The notes beneath the pieces are model-generated. The model was not told the DNA's origin. It searched no databases and was given only the letters and a program-made list of their open reading frames with translations. The translations under genes were made by a program, and so were the position numbers. A stretch of 64,000 bases of DNA from Streptomyces platensis (GTDB lineage Bacteria > Actinomycetota > Actinomycetes > Streptomycetales > Streptomycetaceae): contig NZ_CP023691.1 in assembly GCF_008704855.1 (NCBI RefSeq), positions 5,518,001 to 5,582,000 of the forward strand, given 5' to 3'. The stretch's first letter is position 1. The number at the start of each line of letters is the position of its first letter. Below are positions 1 through 9,173 of the stretch, piece after piece.

Positions 1-141
1 GGTGCCGGCGAACCGGGCGGTCAGCTCGTCGGTGTCCTCGGCTGCGATGAGCTTGGCGAGCTCGTCCCGGGTCTCCGGGTCGGGGTCCTCGGCCAGCCAT
101 GCCTGGGCCCGGTGGGTCAGCTCCGCGGGATCGGTAGCCAC
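1..141 (-). CDS. manB: Phosphomannomutase/phosphoglucomutase, N-terminal fragment
   Basis: Only the first 47 codons are in the window; the gene runs off the left edge. The GTG start at 141 is preceded by AGGAG seven bases upstream. The peptide begins MATDPAELTHRAQAWLAEDP, followed by an acidic segment rich in Asp and Glu. This is the N-terminal helix typical of actinobacterial phospho-sugar mutases, cytoplasmic enzymes that interconvert hexose or pentose 1- and 6-phosphates. No catalytic motif is visible because the serine loop lies outside. The gene is downstream of and co-oriented with the purine nucleoside phosphorylase, which releases ribose-1-phosphate. That order matches my memory of S. 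coelicolor. The family call rests on this short stretch plus context. Confidence 0.7.
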   Translation of the reverse strand, partial: MATDPAELTHRAQAWLAEDPDPETRDELAKLIAAEDTDELTARFAGT

Positions 142-423
142 GTGATGCTCCTGACGGTGGATGCGGGTGGGGGCGCGCTGAGGACGGCTGAGGAGGCAGG
201 GCCCTCTCGGCTCGTCACGCATACCCGGTACGCGGGTACGGGGAGCCGCGAAACCGGCCAATGCCGCTGGATGGCAGCGCGCGGGGGAGGGCCGCGCCGC
301 GCGGTGGGGTGGACCGGCGGGCAGGCGGCGGGCCCGGTGCGGACGGGGCGGCCCGGCGGGTGGGGCACCCGCCGTGGCCGTCAGCCGTCGTCGTCCGGTG
401 CGGCGCCGTGGCGCCGCGGTGGC
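142..423. other. Intergenic, phosphomutase/purine nucleoside phosphorylase
   Basis: About 280 bp between two minus-strand genes. It is very GC-rich with low-complexity G/C runs. I see no convincing small gene and no clean terminator hairpin. The AGGAG at about 149-153 serves the phosphomutase start. Confidence 0.5.
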
Positions 424-1245
424 TCAGAGCTTGCCGAGCACCTGGGCGAGCAGGCTGCCCATCCGGGTCGCGGAGTCGCGGCCGGCCTGCAGCACCTCTT
501 CGTGGTTGAGCGGCTCGCCCGTCATGCCGGCGGCGAGGTTCGTCACCAGCGACAGCCCGAGCACCTCGGCGCCGGCCTCGCGCGCCGCGATGGCCTCCAG
601 GACGGTGGACATCCCGACCAGGTCGGCGCCCAGGGTCCGGATCATCTTGATCTCGGCCGGGGTCTCGTAGTGCGGGCCGGGGAACTGGGCGTAGACGCCC
701 TCCTCCAGGCTCGGGTCGACCTCCTTGCACAGCGCGCGCAGCCGCGGCGAGTACAGGTCCGTCAGGTCGACGAAGTTCGCGCCGACGATCGGGGAGGTGG
801 CGGTCAGGTTGAGGTGGTCGCTGATGAGGACCGGCTGGCCGGGGCGCATGCCCTCGCGCAGACCGCCGCACCCGTTGGTGAGCACGATGGTCTTGCAGCC
901 GGCCGCGGCGGCGGTGCGGACGCCGTGCGCGACCGCGGCGACCCCGCGGCCTTCGTAGTAGTGGGTACGGCCCAGGAAGACCAGCGCCCGCTTCGCGCCG
1001 ACCTGGTACGAGCGGATCTTGCCGCCGTGTCCGGCGACGGCCGGCGCCGGGAAGCCGGGCAGCTCGGTGACGGGGAATTCGTGCTCGGGCGCGCCCAGGG
1101 CCTCGGCGGCCGGGGCCCAGCCGGAGCCCATCACCAGGGCGACGTCATGGGTCTCGGCGCCGGTCAGCTCACGCAGACGGGCGGCGGCGTCGGCGGCGGC
1201 ACCCTGGGGGTCGCGCGCGATGTCCGGAGTAACAGATGCGTTCAC
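424..1245 (-). CDS. punA: Purine nucleoside phosphorylase
   Basis: A 273-residue cytoplasmic enzyme that phosphorolyses purine (deoxy)nucleosides to base plus (deoxy)ribose-1-phosphate. It carries trimeric, PNP-type signatures: the N-terminal phosphate loop VMGSGW, the HGGKIRSY segment, [15 protein letters not shown], the [16 protein letters not shown] block with its substrate Glu and Met, and VTNLAAG with the base-binding Asn. I chose the GTG at 1245 (start [15 protein letters not shown]) because the longer upstream frame is not family-like and because an AGGGTA/TACCCT -10 box (1253-1258) lies 7 nt upstream. That arrangement fits a leaderless message. Length agrees with the family. A 12-bp palindrome sits just upstream. 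The phosphomutase follows on the same strand, consistent with pentose-phosphate salvage. Confidence 0.92.
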   Translation of the reverse strand: MNASVTPDIARDPQGAAADAAARLRELTGAETHDVALVMGSGWAPAAEALGAPEHEFPVTELPGFPAPAVAGHGGKIRSYQVGAKRALVFLGRTHYYEGRGVAAVAHGVRTAAAAGCKTIVLTNGCGGLREGMRPGQPVLISDHLNLTATSPIVGANFVDLTDLYSPRLRALCKEVDPSLEEGVYAQFPGPHYETPAEIKMIRTLGADLVGMSTVLEAIAAREAGAEVLGLSLVTNLAAGMTGEPLNHEEVLQAGRDSATRMGSLLAQVLGKL

Positions 1246-1270
1246 GCGGACGAGGGTAGCCGGTAATGCC

Positions 1271-1282
1271 CTACGCGCGTAG
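1271..1282. promoter_or_regulatory. 12-bp palindrome upstream of punA
   Basis: CTACGCGCGTAG is a perfect palindrome 13-24 bp upstream of the proposed -10 box (1253-1258), so it overlaps the spacer/-35 zone. It could be an operator. No regulator is identified. Confidence 0.35.
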
Positions 1283-1400
1283 ATGTCGCTGCTCACGGTG
1301 CTGGGATCGGATCGTTGTGGCATCTGCCAAAAGCAGGCTCCCGGGCGCGTCGCGGCACCGTACGGCGGCGTGCCCGCCCCGGCCGGCGCGGCGCCGCCCG

Positions 1401-1838
1401 TCAGCAGGGGCGCTTGCGCAGCTCCATCACATAGTCGTGCGGCGCGCCCGCCGACTCCGCGGCATCCGCGATCTCGCCCAGATAGCGGGCCGACGGCAGA
1501 CCGCCCTCATAGCCGTTGAGGACATAGATCCATGCCGCCTCGTCGCCTTCGAGGGTGTGCGCCCGCACCCGCATCCGGCGGTAGATGTCCATGCCGACGC
1601 CCTCCCAGCGGTCCATGGACTCCTCGTCCATGGGCGCGATGTCGTAGAGCGCGACGAAGAGCTGGGAGCCGGGGGATTCGACGACCGTCGCCAGCGCGCC
1701 CTCCCAGCCCATCTGCTCGCCGCCGAAGGTGAGCCGCCAGCCGCTGAGCCAGCCGGTGCCGCGCAGCGGCGAGTGCGGTGCGCGGCGGGACATCAGCCGC
1801 GCGTCGAGGTTGCCGGCGTACGCGGCGTAGAGCGACAT
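1401..1838 (-). CDS. Gamma-glutamylcyclotransferase-like protein
   Basis: 145 residues with the AIG2/GGCT fold signature. It starts [12 protein letters not shown] (the YGxN/YAGN glycine-rich substrate loop), then shows the WRLTFGGE strand, [18 protein letters not shown] (usual VxGxLY/VWGxVY position), [10 protein letters not shown] and the late Tyr/Gly-rich strand [11 protein letters not shown]. The family opens gamma-glutamyl amides to 5-oxoproline or acts on related small amides. The true substrate cannot be read here. The ATG at 1838 has a TACCCT box (AGGGTA, 1846-1851) 7 nt upstream and no ribosome site, so a leaderless mRNA is likely. It diverges from lpdA across about 139 bp and precedes punA on the same strand. 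Confidence 0.82.
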   Translation of the reverse strand: MSLYAAYAGNLDARLMSRRAPHSPLRGTGWLSGWRLTFGGEQMGWEGALATVVESPGSQLFVALYDIAPMDEESMDRWEGVGMDIYRRMRVRAHTLEGDEAAWIYVLNGYEGGLPSARYLGEIADAAESAGAPHDYVMELRKRPC

Positions 1839-1977
1839 GGTTCCGAGGGTACGGGAGGTTGCCCGTCGGGCTCGTGGTACCCGAGGTCCGGACGGGAGAC
1901 CCGGTGCGGCGCGCTCCGGTGCTCGTCAGAGGCGGAGGACGCCCCCGGGCGAGAGTGACGTACGGGCGTGCGGGACA

Positions 1978-3423
1978 ATGGAGTACGTGACTCGGATCGT
2001 GATCATCGGTGGCGGACCCGGCGGATACGAAGCAGCCCTGGTGGCGGCTTCTCTCGGCGCGGAGGTGACCGTCGTCGACTGCGACGGTCTGGGCGGGGCG
2101 TCGGTGCTGACCGACTGCGTGCCGTCGAAGACTCTGATCGCCACGGCCGAGGTGATGACCACCTTCGACTCCTCCTACGAGGAGCTCGGCATCATCGTCG
2201 AGGACGACACTCCGCACGTGGACCGGCCCGCCCGGGTCGTCGGCGTCGACCTCGGCAAGGTCAACCGGCGGGTCAAGCGCCTCGCACTCGCCCAGTCGCA
2301 TGACATCACCGCGTCCGTGACCCGCGCCGGCGGCCGGGTCATGCGCGGCCGCGGCCGGCTGGAGCCGGGCCAGGCGCCGGACGGTTCCCGCAAGGTGACG
2401 GTCACCGCCGCCGACGGCACCTCGGAGGGCCTGATCGCGGACGCGGTGCTGATCGCCACCGGCGCGCACCCCCGCGAGATCCCGGACGCGCTCCCCGACG
2501 GCGAGCGGATCCTGAACTGGACGCAGGTCTACGACCTCGACGAGCTGCCCGAAGAGCTGATCGTGGTCGGCTCCGGTGTCACCGGCGCCGAGTTCGCCGG
2601 TGCCTACCAGGCGCTCGGCTCCCGCGTCACCCTCGTCTCCTCCCGGGACCGCGTGCTGCCGGGCGAGGACCCGGACGCCGCCGCCGTCCTGGAGGACGTC
2701 TTCCGCCGCCGCGGCATGAACGTCATGTCGCGCTCCCGTGCCCAGTCCGCCAAACGGGTCGGCGACCGCGTCGAGGTCACCCTGGCCGACGGCCGCATGA
2801 TCTCCGGTACGCACTGCCTGATGGCCGTCGGCTCCATCCCCAACACCGACGGCATCGGCCTGGAAGCGGCCGGCGTCAAGCTCACCGACTCCGGCCACAT
2901 CTGGACCGACAAGGTCTCCCGCACCAGCGCCCAGGGCGTGTACGCGGCCGGTGACTGCACCGGTGTCTTCGCGCTGGCGTCCGTCGCCGCGATGCAGGGC
3001 CGGATCGCGATGTACCACTTCCTCGGCGACGCGGTCACCCCGCTGAACCTCAAGACGGTCTCCGCCAACGTCTTCACCGACCCGGAGATCGCCACTGTCG
3101 GTTACTCCCAGGCCGACGTCGACAGCGGCCGGATCGACGCCCGGGTCGTCAAGCTCCCGCTGCTGCGCAACCCGCGCGCCAAGATGCAGGGCATCCGCGA
3201 CGGCTTCGTGAAGCTGTTCTGCCGCCCCGGCACCGGCATCGTCGTCGGCGGTGTGGTCGTCTCCCCGCGCGCCAGTGAGCTGATCCATCCCATCTCGATC
3301 GCGGTCGACAACAATCTGACCGTCGAGCAGATCGCCAACGCCTTCACGGTCTACCCGTCGCTGTCCGGATCGATCGCCGAGGTCGCCCGCCAGCTGCACT
3401 CGCGCAAGGCCGCCAGCGAGTAA
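1978..3423 (+). CDS. lpdA: LpdA-type flavoprotein NAD(P)H quinone reductase
   Basis: 481 residues of the pyridine-nucleotide disulfide oxidoreductase fold: FAD loop GGGPGGYEA (residues 11-19), NAD loop VGSGVTGAEF, second FAD motif VYAAGDCTG and a C-terminal dimerisation domain. The redox motif is GGASVLTDCVPSK, so only the second Cys (Cys47) remains and the first is Ser42. The C-terminal HPTxSE dyad is replaced by YPSLSGS. It therefore cannot be an ordinary dihydrolipoamide dehydrogenase. This matches the known M. tuberculosis LpdA (Rv3303c) type, which reduces quinones instead. ATG at 1978 was chosen because MEYVTRIVIIGGGPGG puts the FAD loop at the normal distance; a GTG at 1987 is possible. 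Divergent from the cyclotransferase gene; DeoR follows. Confidence 0.88.
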   Translation: MEYVTRIVIIGGGPGGYEAALVAASLGAEVTVVDCDGLGGASVLTDCVPSKTLIATAEVMTTFDSSYEELGIIVEDDTPHVDRPARVVGVDLGKVNRRVKRLALAQSHDITASVTRAGGRVMRGRGRLEPGQAPDGSRKVTVTAADGTSEGLIADAVLIATGAHPREIPDALPDGERILNWTQVYDLDELPEELIVVGSGVTGAEFAGAYQALGSRVTLVSSRDRVLPGEDPDAAAVLEDVFRRRGMNVMSRSRAQSAKRVGDRVEVTLADGRMISGTHCLMAVGSIPNTDGIGLEAAGVKLTDSGHIWTDKVSRTSAQGVYAAGDCTGVFALASVAAMQGRIAMYHFLGDAVTPLNLKTVSANVFTDPEIATVGYSQADVDSGRIDARVVKLPLLRNPRAKMQGIRDGFVKLFCRPGTGIVVGGVVVSPRASELIHPISIAVDNNLTVEQIANAFTVYPSLSGSIAEVARQLHSRKAASE

Positions 3424-3711
3424 CCGGGGGTGCCGGGCGGGCGGCGGCCGATTCAAAAGTTTGTGCCCACCGTGCGTACTGGGGATGAAACGTCCCTGCA
3501 TCGGACCGGGACCGGACCGCTCCGGTCCCGGCCGCCGCGGGCCGCGGCAAGGCGACTGACCAGGGGCCAAGCGGCCCGTCCCGCCCGGTAGTTCGACATC
3601 CGCACGACATATGCATACCGCATACCACGTCACGCTCCGCAGTGCGTACAACTTCCGTTAATTGGTGCAACCTGCTGAAAACAGACGGTCGTTGGCGTTA
3701 CTGTCAGTTTC
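3424..3711. other. Intergenic region upstream of deoR-type gene
   Basis: 288 bp with no supported gene. Its right half is more AT-rich (around 3600-3711), as expected for a promoter. TACTGT at 3699-3704 lies 7 nt before the GTG start. The half-site TTGGTGCAACC occurs near 3662-3672. No strong terminator for lpdA is visible. Confidence 0.45.
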
Positions 3712-4698
3712 GTGTTCGCTGCAGAACGTCGCCAATTGATCCTTGAAATGGTGCGCGCCAATGGAGCCGTATCGCTCCGGGAGCTCGCCCGCGTCGTCCA
3801 GACCTCCGAAGTAACCGTACGGCGGGACGTGCGGGCGCTGGAGGCAGAAGGACTGCTCGACCGCCGGCACGGCGGTGCGGTCCTGCCGGGAGGCTTTACC
3901 CGCGAATCAGGATTCCCACAGAAATCCCATCTAGCGACCGCGGAGAAGACGGCCATCGCCGATCTCGCGGCCGGCTTCGTCGAAGAGGGCGAGGCCATCG
4001 TCGTCGGCGCGGGAACGACCACGCAGGAGCTGGCCCGCCGGCTCGCGCGGGTCCCCGGCCTGACCGTCGTCACCAACTCCCTGCTGGTCGCCCAGGCGTT
4101 GGCCCATGCCAACCGCGTCGAGGTCGTGATGACCGGCGGCACCCTGCGCGGCTCCAACTACGCGCTGGTCGGCAGCGGTGCCGAGCAGTCCCTCCAGGGC
4201 CTGCGGGTCTCCCGCGCCTTCCTGTCGGGCAGCGGACTGACCGCCGAGCGCGGTCTGTCCACGTCCAACATGCTCTCCGCCAGCGTCGACCGGGCGCTGG
4301 TGCAGGCGGCGGGGGAGGTGGTGGTGCTCGCCGACCACACCAAGCTCGGCTCCGACACCATGTTCCAGACCGTGCCCACGGATGTGATCACGCGGCTGGT
4401 CACGGACGAGCCGCCGGGCCATGACGACCGCGCCGCCACGGAACTCCAGGCGCTGGCCGATCAGGGCGTCCAGATCGCCGTCGCCAACGGTTCGGGCGTG
4501 GGCCACGGTCCGGGGCAGCCGGGGCGGGACGGTGCGCCGGGGGACCGCAGAGGGCCCCGGCGGGACGTCCCGCTCCCGGGCCAGCGGCGCAGCCATGCGC
4601 CGGGCGGCGGGGCCGGGGGGCCACAGCTCCGCTCGGCCCCGTCGCTGGGTGAGACCTCCGGCGGCCGGGTCGCCGATCTGGCACCACGGCGGCGCTGA
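3712..4698 (+). CDS. DeoR-family transcriptional regulator
   Basis: 328 residues. Residues 1-55 are a DeoR helix-turn-helix (AAERRQLILEMVRANG, then TSEVTVRRDVRALEAEGLLDRRHGGAVL). Residues about 75-235 form the DeoR sugar-phosphate sensor fold (VVGAGTTTQELARRL, VVTNSLLVAQAL, MTGGTLRGSNYALVG, VVVLADHTKLG). The last 65 or so residues are a Gly/Pro/Arg-rich tail beyond the usual 250-260 residue family length. The tail may be disordered, or the frame may run past an ancestral stop. GTG at 3712 has a TACTGT box 7 nt upstream (leaderless type). The family generally represses sugar or nucleoside catabolic genes in response to a phosphorylated sugar. The target is unknown, though the salvage genes nearby are candidates. 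Confidence 0.85.
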   Translation: MFAAERRQLILEMVRANGAVSLRELARVVQTSEVTVRRDVRALEAEGLLDRRHGGAVLPGGFTRESGFPQKSHLATAEKTAIADLAAGFVEEGEAIVVGAGTTTQELARRLARVPGLTVVTNSLLVAQALAHANRVEVVMTGGTLRGSNYALVGSGAEQSLQGLRVSRAFLSGSGLTAERGLSTSNMLSASVDRALVQAAGEVVVLADHTKLGSDTMFQTVPTDVITRLVTDEPPGHDDRAATELQALADQGVQIAVANGSGVGHGPGQPGRDGAPGDRRGPRRDVPLPGQRRSHAPGGGAGGPQLRSAPSLGETSGGRVADLAPRRR

Positions 4699-4755
4699 GC
4701 GCAGTGTCGGGGGCGCGTCACCGTGGCGCGCCGGCCCGGCGCCGGGGATCGCTGC

Positions 4756-5391
4756 TCAGTGGTGGTCCCCCTTCAGCCCGCGCAGTGTGAGCGTCAGCAG
4801 CCGGTCGGCGAGCTTGGGGTCGTCCGGGGATTCCTCGACGGCCAGCGCGATGCCGTTGGTCAGCTGCATCAGATCGCTGATGCTCACATCCGGGCGTACG
4901 GCCCCGGCCTGCTGGGCCCGGGTCAGCAGCGCACCGCCGGCCTCCCGCATCGGCACGCTGCACCGGGCCATGCCCGAGCTGTCGTCGGCCGATGCCGTCA
5001 TCAGCGCGCGGGACAGCCCGCGGTAGGTGGTGGCGTGGGTGATGATCGCACGCAGCCATTCGACCAGCGCGGCGCACGGCTGCGGCGCGTCGGCCAGTTC
5101 TCTGGCGTGCGTCAGCAGGGCGTCCACCTCGCCCTGGAAGACCGCACCCATCAGGGCGGTCCGGTTGGGGAAGTGGCGGTAGAGGGTGCCGATGCCGACG
5201 CCGGCGCGGCGGGCGATGTCCTCCAGTGAGGTGTCCGTGCCGTGCTCGGTGAAGGCCGTACGGGCCTCGGTCAGCAGCCGCTCGTAATTGCGGCGGGCAT
5301 CGGCCCGCATGGGGCGTACCTCAGGCGTCCGCGCCGGTGCGGTCGCCGCCGGGCCCGTCGTCTGCGGCTGCCCTGCCGTCTCGGTCGCCAT
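4756..5391 (-). CDS. TetR/AcrR-family transcriptional regulator
   Basis: 211 residues. After a Pro/Thr-rich N-terminal arm of about 27 residues, the DNA-binding domain runs from ADARRNYERLLTEARTAF through TSLEDIARRAGVGIGTLYRHFPNRTAL. The remainder is the all-helical ligand and dimer domain (DALLTHARELAD, LVEWLRAIITHATTYRGLSRAL). ATG at 5391 is preceded by GGGAGGAC; a shorter ATG start at 5310 (MRADARRNYE) is also possible. It is convergent with the DeoR gene and divergent from the esterase gene. A short-distance role over that promoter is an inference. Confidence 0.85.
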   Translation of the reverse strand: MATETAGQPQTTGPAATAPARTPEVRPMRADARRNYERLLTEARTAFTEHGTDTSLEDIARRAGVGIGTLYRHFPNRTALMGAVFQGEVDALLTHARELADAPQPCAALVEWLRAIITHATTYRGLSRALMTASADDSSGMARCSVPMREAGGALLTRAQQAGAVRPDVSISDLMQLTNGIALAVEESPDDPKLADRLLTLTLRGLKGDHH

Positions 5392-5741
5392 CGCCGTCCT
5401 CCCTCGACCCGGCCATGTGCGGCCCGGTGGGTCCAGGATGCCATTGCGTCGTCGGCCGCTGTCCCGGTGCGGTGGGCAAGGGTTACCGGACCGCCCCTCC
5501 GTATGGGCGGAACGTCTCCGCGGCCCCCGTCCGGTGGCCGTACGGCAGACCGGGGATGAAGTCCCGGCATCTCCCGGTGGGCGCGCGGCCGAACTCCTCT
5601 GCGGCCCCGCAACGCCGGGTCGGCAAGCGCCATCAAACCAGGCGCAATGAGGTCTTCCGGGGTCTTCCGGAGGACCGGGGAGGACGCCGTGCGGGGCCGC
5701 CGGGGAAGCGGGCGCGGCGCGGGACATCTGGGGAAGACGTC

Positions 5742-6926
5742 ATGGGACTGACCAGCCGATCGCTGTTGTACGCCGTGGCCGCGGTCGCCGTGGTCTGTGT
5801 GGGCCTCACGCTCTGGCTGTGGCCGCGGTTCGCCGGGCGCGGGCCGCGGGCGCTGCTGGGGCGGCTCGGCTCGATCTTCGCGACCCAGCTGGCCATCGTG
5901 GCGGCGCTCGGCCTCGTGGTGAACGCCAACTTCCAGTTCTACGGCTCGTGGCACGAGCTGCTCGGCCTCTACGACGACGCCCCGGCCGCCGTCGGCAAAT
6001 GGGGCGACCAGGGGGCGGCCGGGCCCGTCGGTGACCCGTCGAAGGGCTTGGTGCAGCCCTCGGGGCCGGAGGGGCTGGAGAAGGTGCACGGTCTGCCGAA
6101 GGGGGCGCCGGAGCAGGCGGGGAAGGTCGAGACCGTACGGATCGTCGGGAAGCGGACCCGGGTGGTGAACCCGGCGTATGTCTATCTGCCGCCGCAGTAT
6201 TTCCAGCCGCAGTACGACCGTCAGCGGTTCCCCGTCGTCGTCGCGCTCAGCGGCTACCCCGGCGGCACCTTCCTGCTCGGCCAGCATCTGCGGCTGCCGC
6301 AGACCGCCGGGCGGCTGATCCGGGCCGGTCAGATGAAGCCGACGGTCATCGTGATGCTGCGGCCCACCATCGCCCCGCCCCGCGACACCCAGTGCGTCGA
6401 TGTGCCGGGCGGACCGCAGGCCGAGACGTTCTTCGCGCGCGATGTGCCGGACGCGCTCCGCTCGCACTACCGCGTCGGCCACGACCCCGGCGCCTGGGGC
6501 CTGCTGGGCTACTCCTCGGGCGGCAGCTGCGCCCTCCAGCTCGCCATGCGGCACGACCGTACGTACTCCGCGGCGGCCGCCCTGTCGCCCGACTACAAGG
6601 TCAGCAACGACCCCACGACCGGCAACCTCTTCGGCGAGGGGCGGGACCGGGTGCGGCGCCGCCAGGAGCACGATCTGATGTGGCGGCTGCGGCATCTGCC
6701 CGTGCCCCGGGTGGACGTTCTGGTGGGCACCAGCCGCAGCGGCGAGAAGAACTACCCGGCGGCCCAGGCGTTCCTCGCCGCGGTCAAGCCGCCGATGACG
6801 GCGACATCCGTCGTCCTCCCGCACGGCAGCCACAACTTCGCCACCTGGCGGCGCGAACTGCCCGAGGCGCTGAGCTGGATGGACCGGTCGCTGACGTTCC
6901 CGGAGGACGTGGTGGGGAACTCGTAG
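5742..6926 (+). CDS. Membrane-anchored alpha/beta-hydrolase (esterase D / antigen 85-like)
   Basis: 394 residues. Two N-terminal hydrophobic helices (about 9-28 and 43-62) anchor the protein. The rest is an alpha/beta-hydrolase domain related to esterase D/mycolyltransferase-like enzymes. The nucleophile elbow is GYSSGGSCAL (GxSxG type), with upstream FPVVVALSGYPGG and a late LPHGSHNFATWR segment supplying the probable catalytic His. It is predicted to face the outside. Substrate unknown; mycolyl transfer is not expected in Streptomyces. ATG at 5742 follows GGGGAAG. It ends at a very strong hairpin shared with accA2 on the other strand. Confidence 0.78.
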   Translation: MGLTSRSLLYAVAAVAVVCVGLTLWLWPRFAGRGPRALLGRLGSIFATQLAIVAALGLVVNANFQFYGSWHELLGLYDDAPAAVGKWGDQGAAGPVGDPSKGLVQPSGPEGLEKVHGLPKGAPEQAGKVETVRIVGKRTRVVNPAYVYLPPQYFQPQYDRQRFPVVVALSGYPGGTFLLGQHLRLPQTAGRLIRAGQMKPTVIVMLRPTIAPPRDTQCVDVPGGPQAETFFARDVPDALRSHYRVGHDPGAWGLLGYSSGGSCALQLAMRHDRTYSAAAALSPDYKVSNDPTTGNLFGEGRDRVRRRQEHDLMWRLRHLPVPRVDVLVGTSRSGEKNYPAAQAFLAAVKPPMTATSVVLPHGSHNFATWRRELPEALSWMDRSLTFPEDVVGNS

Positions 6927-6942
6927 CGCTCCGGAACGGACC

Positions 6943-6979
6943 CGAGGGGCTCCCGGCGGCAGTTGCCGGGAGCCCCTCG
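6943..6979. terminator. Bidirectional terminator, esterase/accA2
   Basis: A perfect 15-bp stem (arms 6943-6957 and 6965-6979) with a 7-nt loop, placed between two convergent genes ending at 6926 and 7004. It probably stops transcription from both sides. Confidence 0.85.
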
Positions 6980-7003
6980 TCCGTCTGGCGGAACGCCGTC
7001 GGG

Positions 7004-8773
7004 TCAGTCCTTGATCTCGCAGATCACCGCGCCGGATGTGAGCGCGGCGCCGACCTCGGCGGTCAGGCCCTTGATGGTGCCGGAGCGGTGCGCGTTGAGC
7101 GGCTGCTCCATCTTCATGGCCTCCAGCACGACGACCAGCTCACCCTCGGTGACCTGCTGGCCCTCCTCGACGGCGACCTTGACGATGGTGCCCTGCATCG
7201 GGGAGGCGAGCGCATCGCCGGAGGCGGCGCTGCCGGACTTCTTGGCGGCCTTCCGCTTCGGCTTGGCACCGCCGGCGACCGCGGCCCGGGCCAGCGGCAT
7301 GCCCAGCGAGGACGGCAGCGAGACCTCCAGGCGCTTGCCGCCGACCTCGACGACGACCGTCTCGCGGCTGTCGGCCTCACCCTCGTCCGCGCCGGGTGCG
7401 GCGAACGGGGGGATCTCGTTGACGAACTCGGTCTCGATCCAGCGGGTGTGGACCGTGAACGGGTCGCTGGAGCCGGTGAGTTCGGGGGCGAACGCCGGGT
7501 CCTGGACGACCGTGCGGTGGAAGGGGATGGCGGTGGCCATGCCCTCGACGGTGAACTCCGCCAGCGCCCGCGCGGCGCGCTGGAGGGCCTGCTGACGCGT
7601 GGCGCCGGTGACGATCAGCTTGGCCAGCAGCGAGTCCCAGGCCGGGCCGATGACGCTGCCGGACTCCACGCCCGCGTCCAGACGGACACCGGGGCCGGAC
7701 GGCGCGTCGAACCTCGTGACCGAGCCGGGGGCCGGGAGGAAGTTGCGGCCCGGGTCCTCGCCGTTGATCCGGAACTCGAAGGAGTGGCCGCGGACCGCCG
7801 GGTCGTCGTAGCCGAGCTTCTCGCCGTCGGCGATCCGGAACATCTCCCGGACCAGGTCCAGGCCGGTGACCTCCTCGGTGACCGGGTGCTCGACCTGGAG
7901 CCGGGTGTTGACCTCCAGGAAGGAGATCGTGCCGTCCTGGCCGACGAGGAATTCGCAGGTACCGGCGCCCTCGTAGGCGGCCTCCTTGAGGATGGCCTTG
8001 GACGCGCGGTACAGCTCGGCGTTCTGCTCCTCCGTCAGGAACGGGGCCGGGGCCTCCTCCACCAGCTTCTGGTGGCGGCGCTGGAGCGAGCAGTCACGGG
8101 TCGAGACCACGACCACATTGCCGTGCTTGTCGGCCAGGCACTGGGTCTCGACATGCCGCGGACGGTCCAGGTAACGCTCGACGAAGCACTCGCCGCGGCC
8201 GAACGCGGCCACCGCCTCGCGCACCGCGGAGTCATACAGCTCCGGAACCTCTTCGAGCGTCCGGGCCACCTTCAGACCGCGGCCGCCGCCACCGAAGGCC
8301 GCCTTGATGGCGATGGGCAGGCCGTGCTCCTTGGCGAAGGCCACGACCTCCTCCGAGCCGGAGACCGGGTCGGGCGTGCCGGCGACCAGCGGCGCACCGG
8401 CGCGCTGGGCGATGTGCCGGGCGGCGACCTTGTCGCCGAGGTCACGGATGGCCTGCGGGGGCGGGCCGATCCACGTCAGCCCGGCGTCCAGGACGGCCTG
8501 GGCGAACTCGGCGTTCTCCGACAGGAAGCCGTACCCGGGGTGGATGGCGTCCGCGCCCGAATCGGCGGCGGCAGCCAGGACCTTGGCGATGTCCAGGTAA
8601 CTGGTGGCAGGAGTGTCACCGCCCAAGGCGTACGCCTCGTCTGCCGCGCGTACGTGCAGTGCGTCCCGGTCGGGGTCGGCGTAGACGGCTACGCTGCCGA
8701 TCCCCGCGTCCCGGCAAGCACGGGCAACGCGAACAGCGATTTCGCCACGGTTGGCGATGAGCACCTTGCGCAC
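7004..8773 (-). CDS. accA2: Acyl-CoA carboxylase alpha subunit (biotin carboxylase + BCCP)
   Basis: 589 residues, the expected AccA length. The biotin carboxylase half starts [18 protein letters not shown], then shows the ATP-grasp glycine loop [26 protein letters not shown] and the carboxylase C-terminal domain. The last about 75 residues are a biotinyl domain with EAMKMEQ, the biotin-accepting Lys being about residue 554. A Pro/Ala/Lys linker ([15 protein letters not shown]) joins the halves. It charges biotin with CO2 for transfer by AccB/PccB beta subunits, giving malonyl- or methylmalonyl-CoA. GTG at 8773 follows AGGAAGGA at good spacing. The longer frame to 8803 lacks a better site. Beta and epsilon subunits are 5 kb away on the same strand, so assembly must combine separate operons. 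Confidence 0.95.
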   Translation of the reverse strand: MRKVLIANRGEIAVRVARACRDAGIGSVAVYADPDRDALHVRAADEAYALGGDTPATSYLDIAKVLAAAADSGADAIHPGYGFLSENAEFAQAVLDAGLTWIGPPPQAIRDLGDKVAARHIAQRAGAPLVAGTPDPVSGSEEVVAFAKEHGLPIAIKAAFGGGGRGLKVARTLEEVPELYDSAVREAVAAFGRGECFVERYLDRPRHVETQCLADKHGNVVVVSTRDCSLQRRHQKLVEEAPAPFLTEEQNAELYRASKAILKEAAYEGAGTCEFLVGQDGTISFLEVNTRLQVEHPVTEEVTGLDLVREMFRIADGEKLGYDDPAVRGHSFEFRINGEDPGRNFLPAPGSVTRFDAPSGPGVRLDAGVESGSVIGPAWDSLLAKLIVTGATRQQALQRAARALAEFTVEGMATAIPFHRTVVQDPAFAPELTGSSDPFTVHTRWIETEFVNEIPPFAAPGADEGEADSRETVVVEVGGKRLEVSLPSSLGMPLARAAVAGGAKPKRKAAKKSGSAASGDALASPMQGTIVKVAVEEGQQVTEGELVVVLEAMKMEQPLNAHRSGTIKGLTAEVGAALTSGAVICEIKD

Positions 8774-8913
8774 GATGGGTCCTTCCTTGGCGCTTCGCCG
8801 CATCTATTGGATGCCGCGATTTTAGGGACTGGCGACACCGCGTGCCGACCCGTTCCCTGGGGTGAGCTTGCCCACACGGAGTGTGCTCGGGGCGCCAGTG
8901 AGGAACCTAAGTC

Positions 8914-8929
8914 CCCTGGTATCCCAGGG
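8914..8929. promoter_or_regulatory. Inverted repeat upstream of accA2
   Basis: CCCTGG-TATC-CCAGGG is a perfect 6+4+6 dyad, about 140 bp upstream of the accA2 start. It is a candidate operator for acyl-CoA or fatty-acid control of the carboxylase. No cognate protein can be named from the sequence. Confidence 0.35.
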
Positions 8930-9136
8930 TAGGCCCGGATTCCTGGGCTCCGGCTCGGGTCCTGGTGTGGCTTAGGTCTCGAACTTCGGGCGTCCAGCGG
9001 ATCGTCAATTCTTTGTGGAGTCCCTACGAATGGGCGAAGGAAACTTTGCGGTCGACTCCGCCCGTCGGCGCGCCGTCGCCCTCTTGCCCGCAGTCGTCCA
9101 CACCGACCCGTGCACAACCCTTGCCCCAGCTATTAC

Positions 9137-9173
9137 CCTCCCCCAAGCTCTTCACGAGCAGGGGGGACCCCCA
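9137..9173. repeat. Dispersed Streptomyces-type hairpin element
   Basis: A compound hairpin: CCCCC (9140-9144) pairs with GGGGG (9161-9165) and GCTC (9147-9150) with GAGC (9156-9159), followed by ACCCCCA. From memory, near-identical elements (CCCCCAAGCTC...GAGCAGGGGGGACCCCCA) recur many times in Streptomyces genomes, usually in promoters or between genes. Function is unknown. Only this one copy is seen in the window. Confidence 0.55.

Noticed and set aside
1507-3651. Minus-strand 714-residue frame opposite lpdA
   Set aside because: It is the antisense shadow of lpdA and the cyclotransferase. Composition is Gly/Asp/Val repeats with no family motif, as is typical of antisense frames in high-GC DNA.
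6392-8932. Plus-strand 846-residue frame across accA2
   Set aside because: Antisense to accA2, whose motifs are unmistakable. The frame has no recognisable domain and would need to cross the strong terminator.
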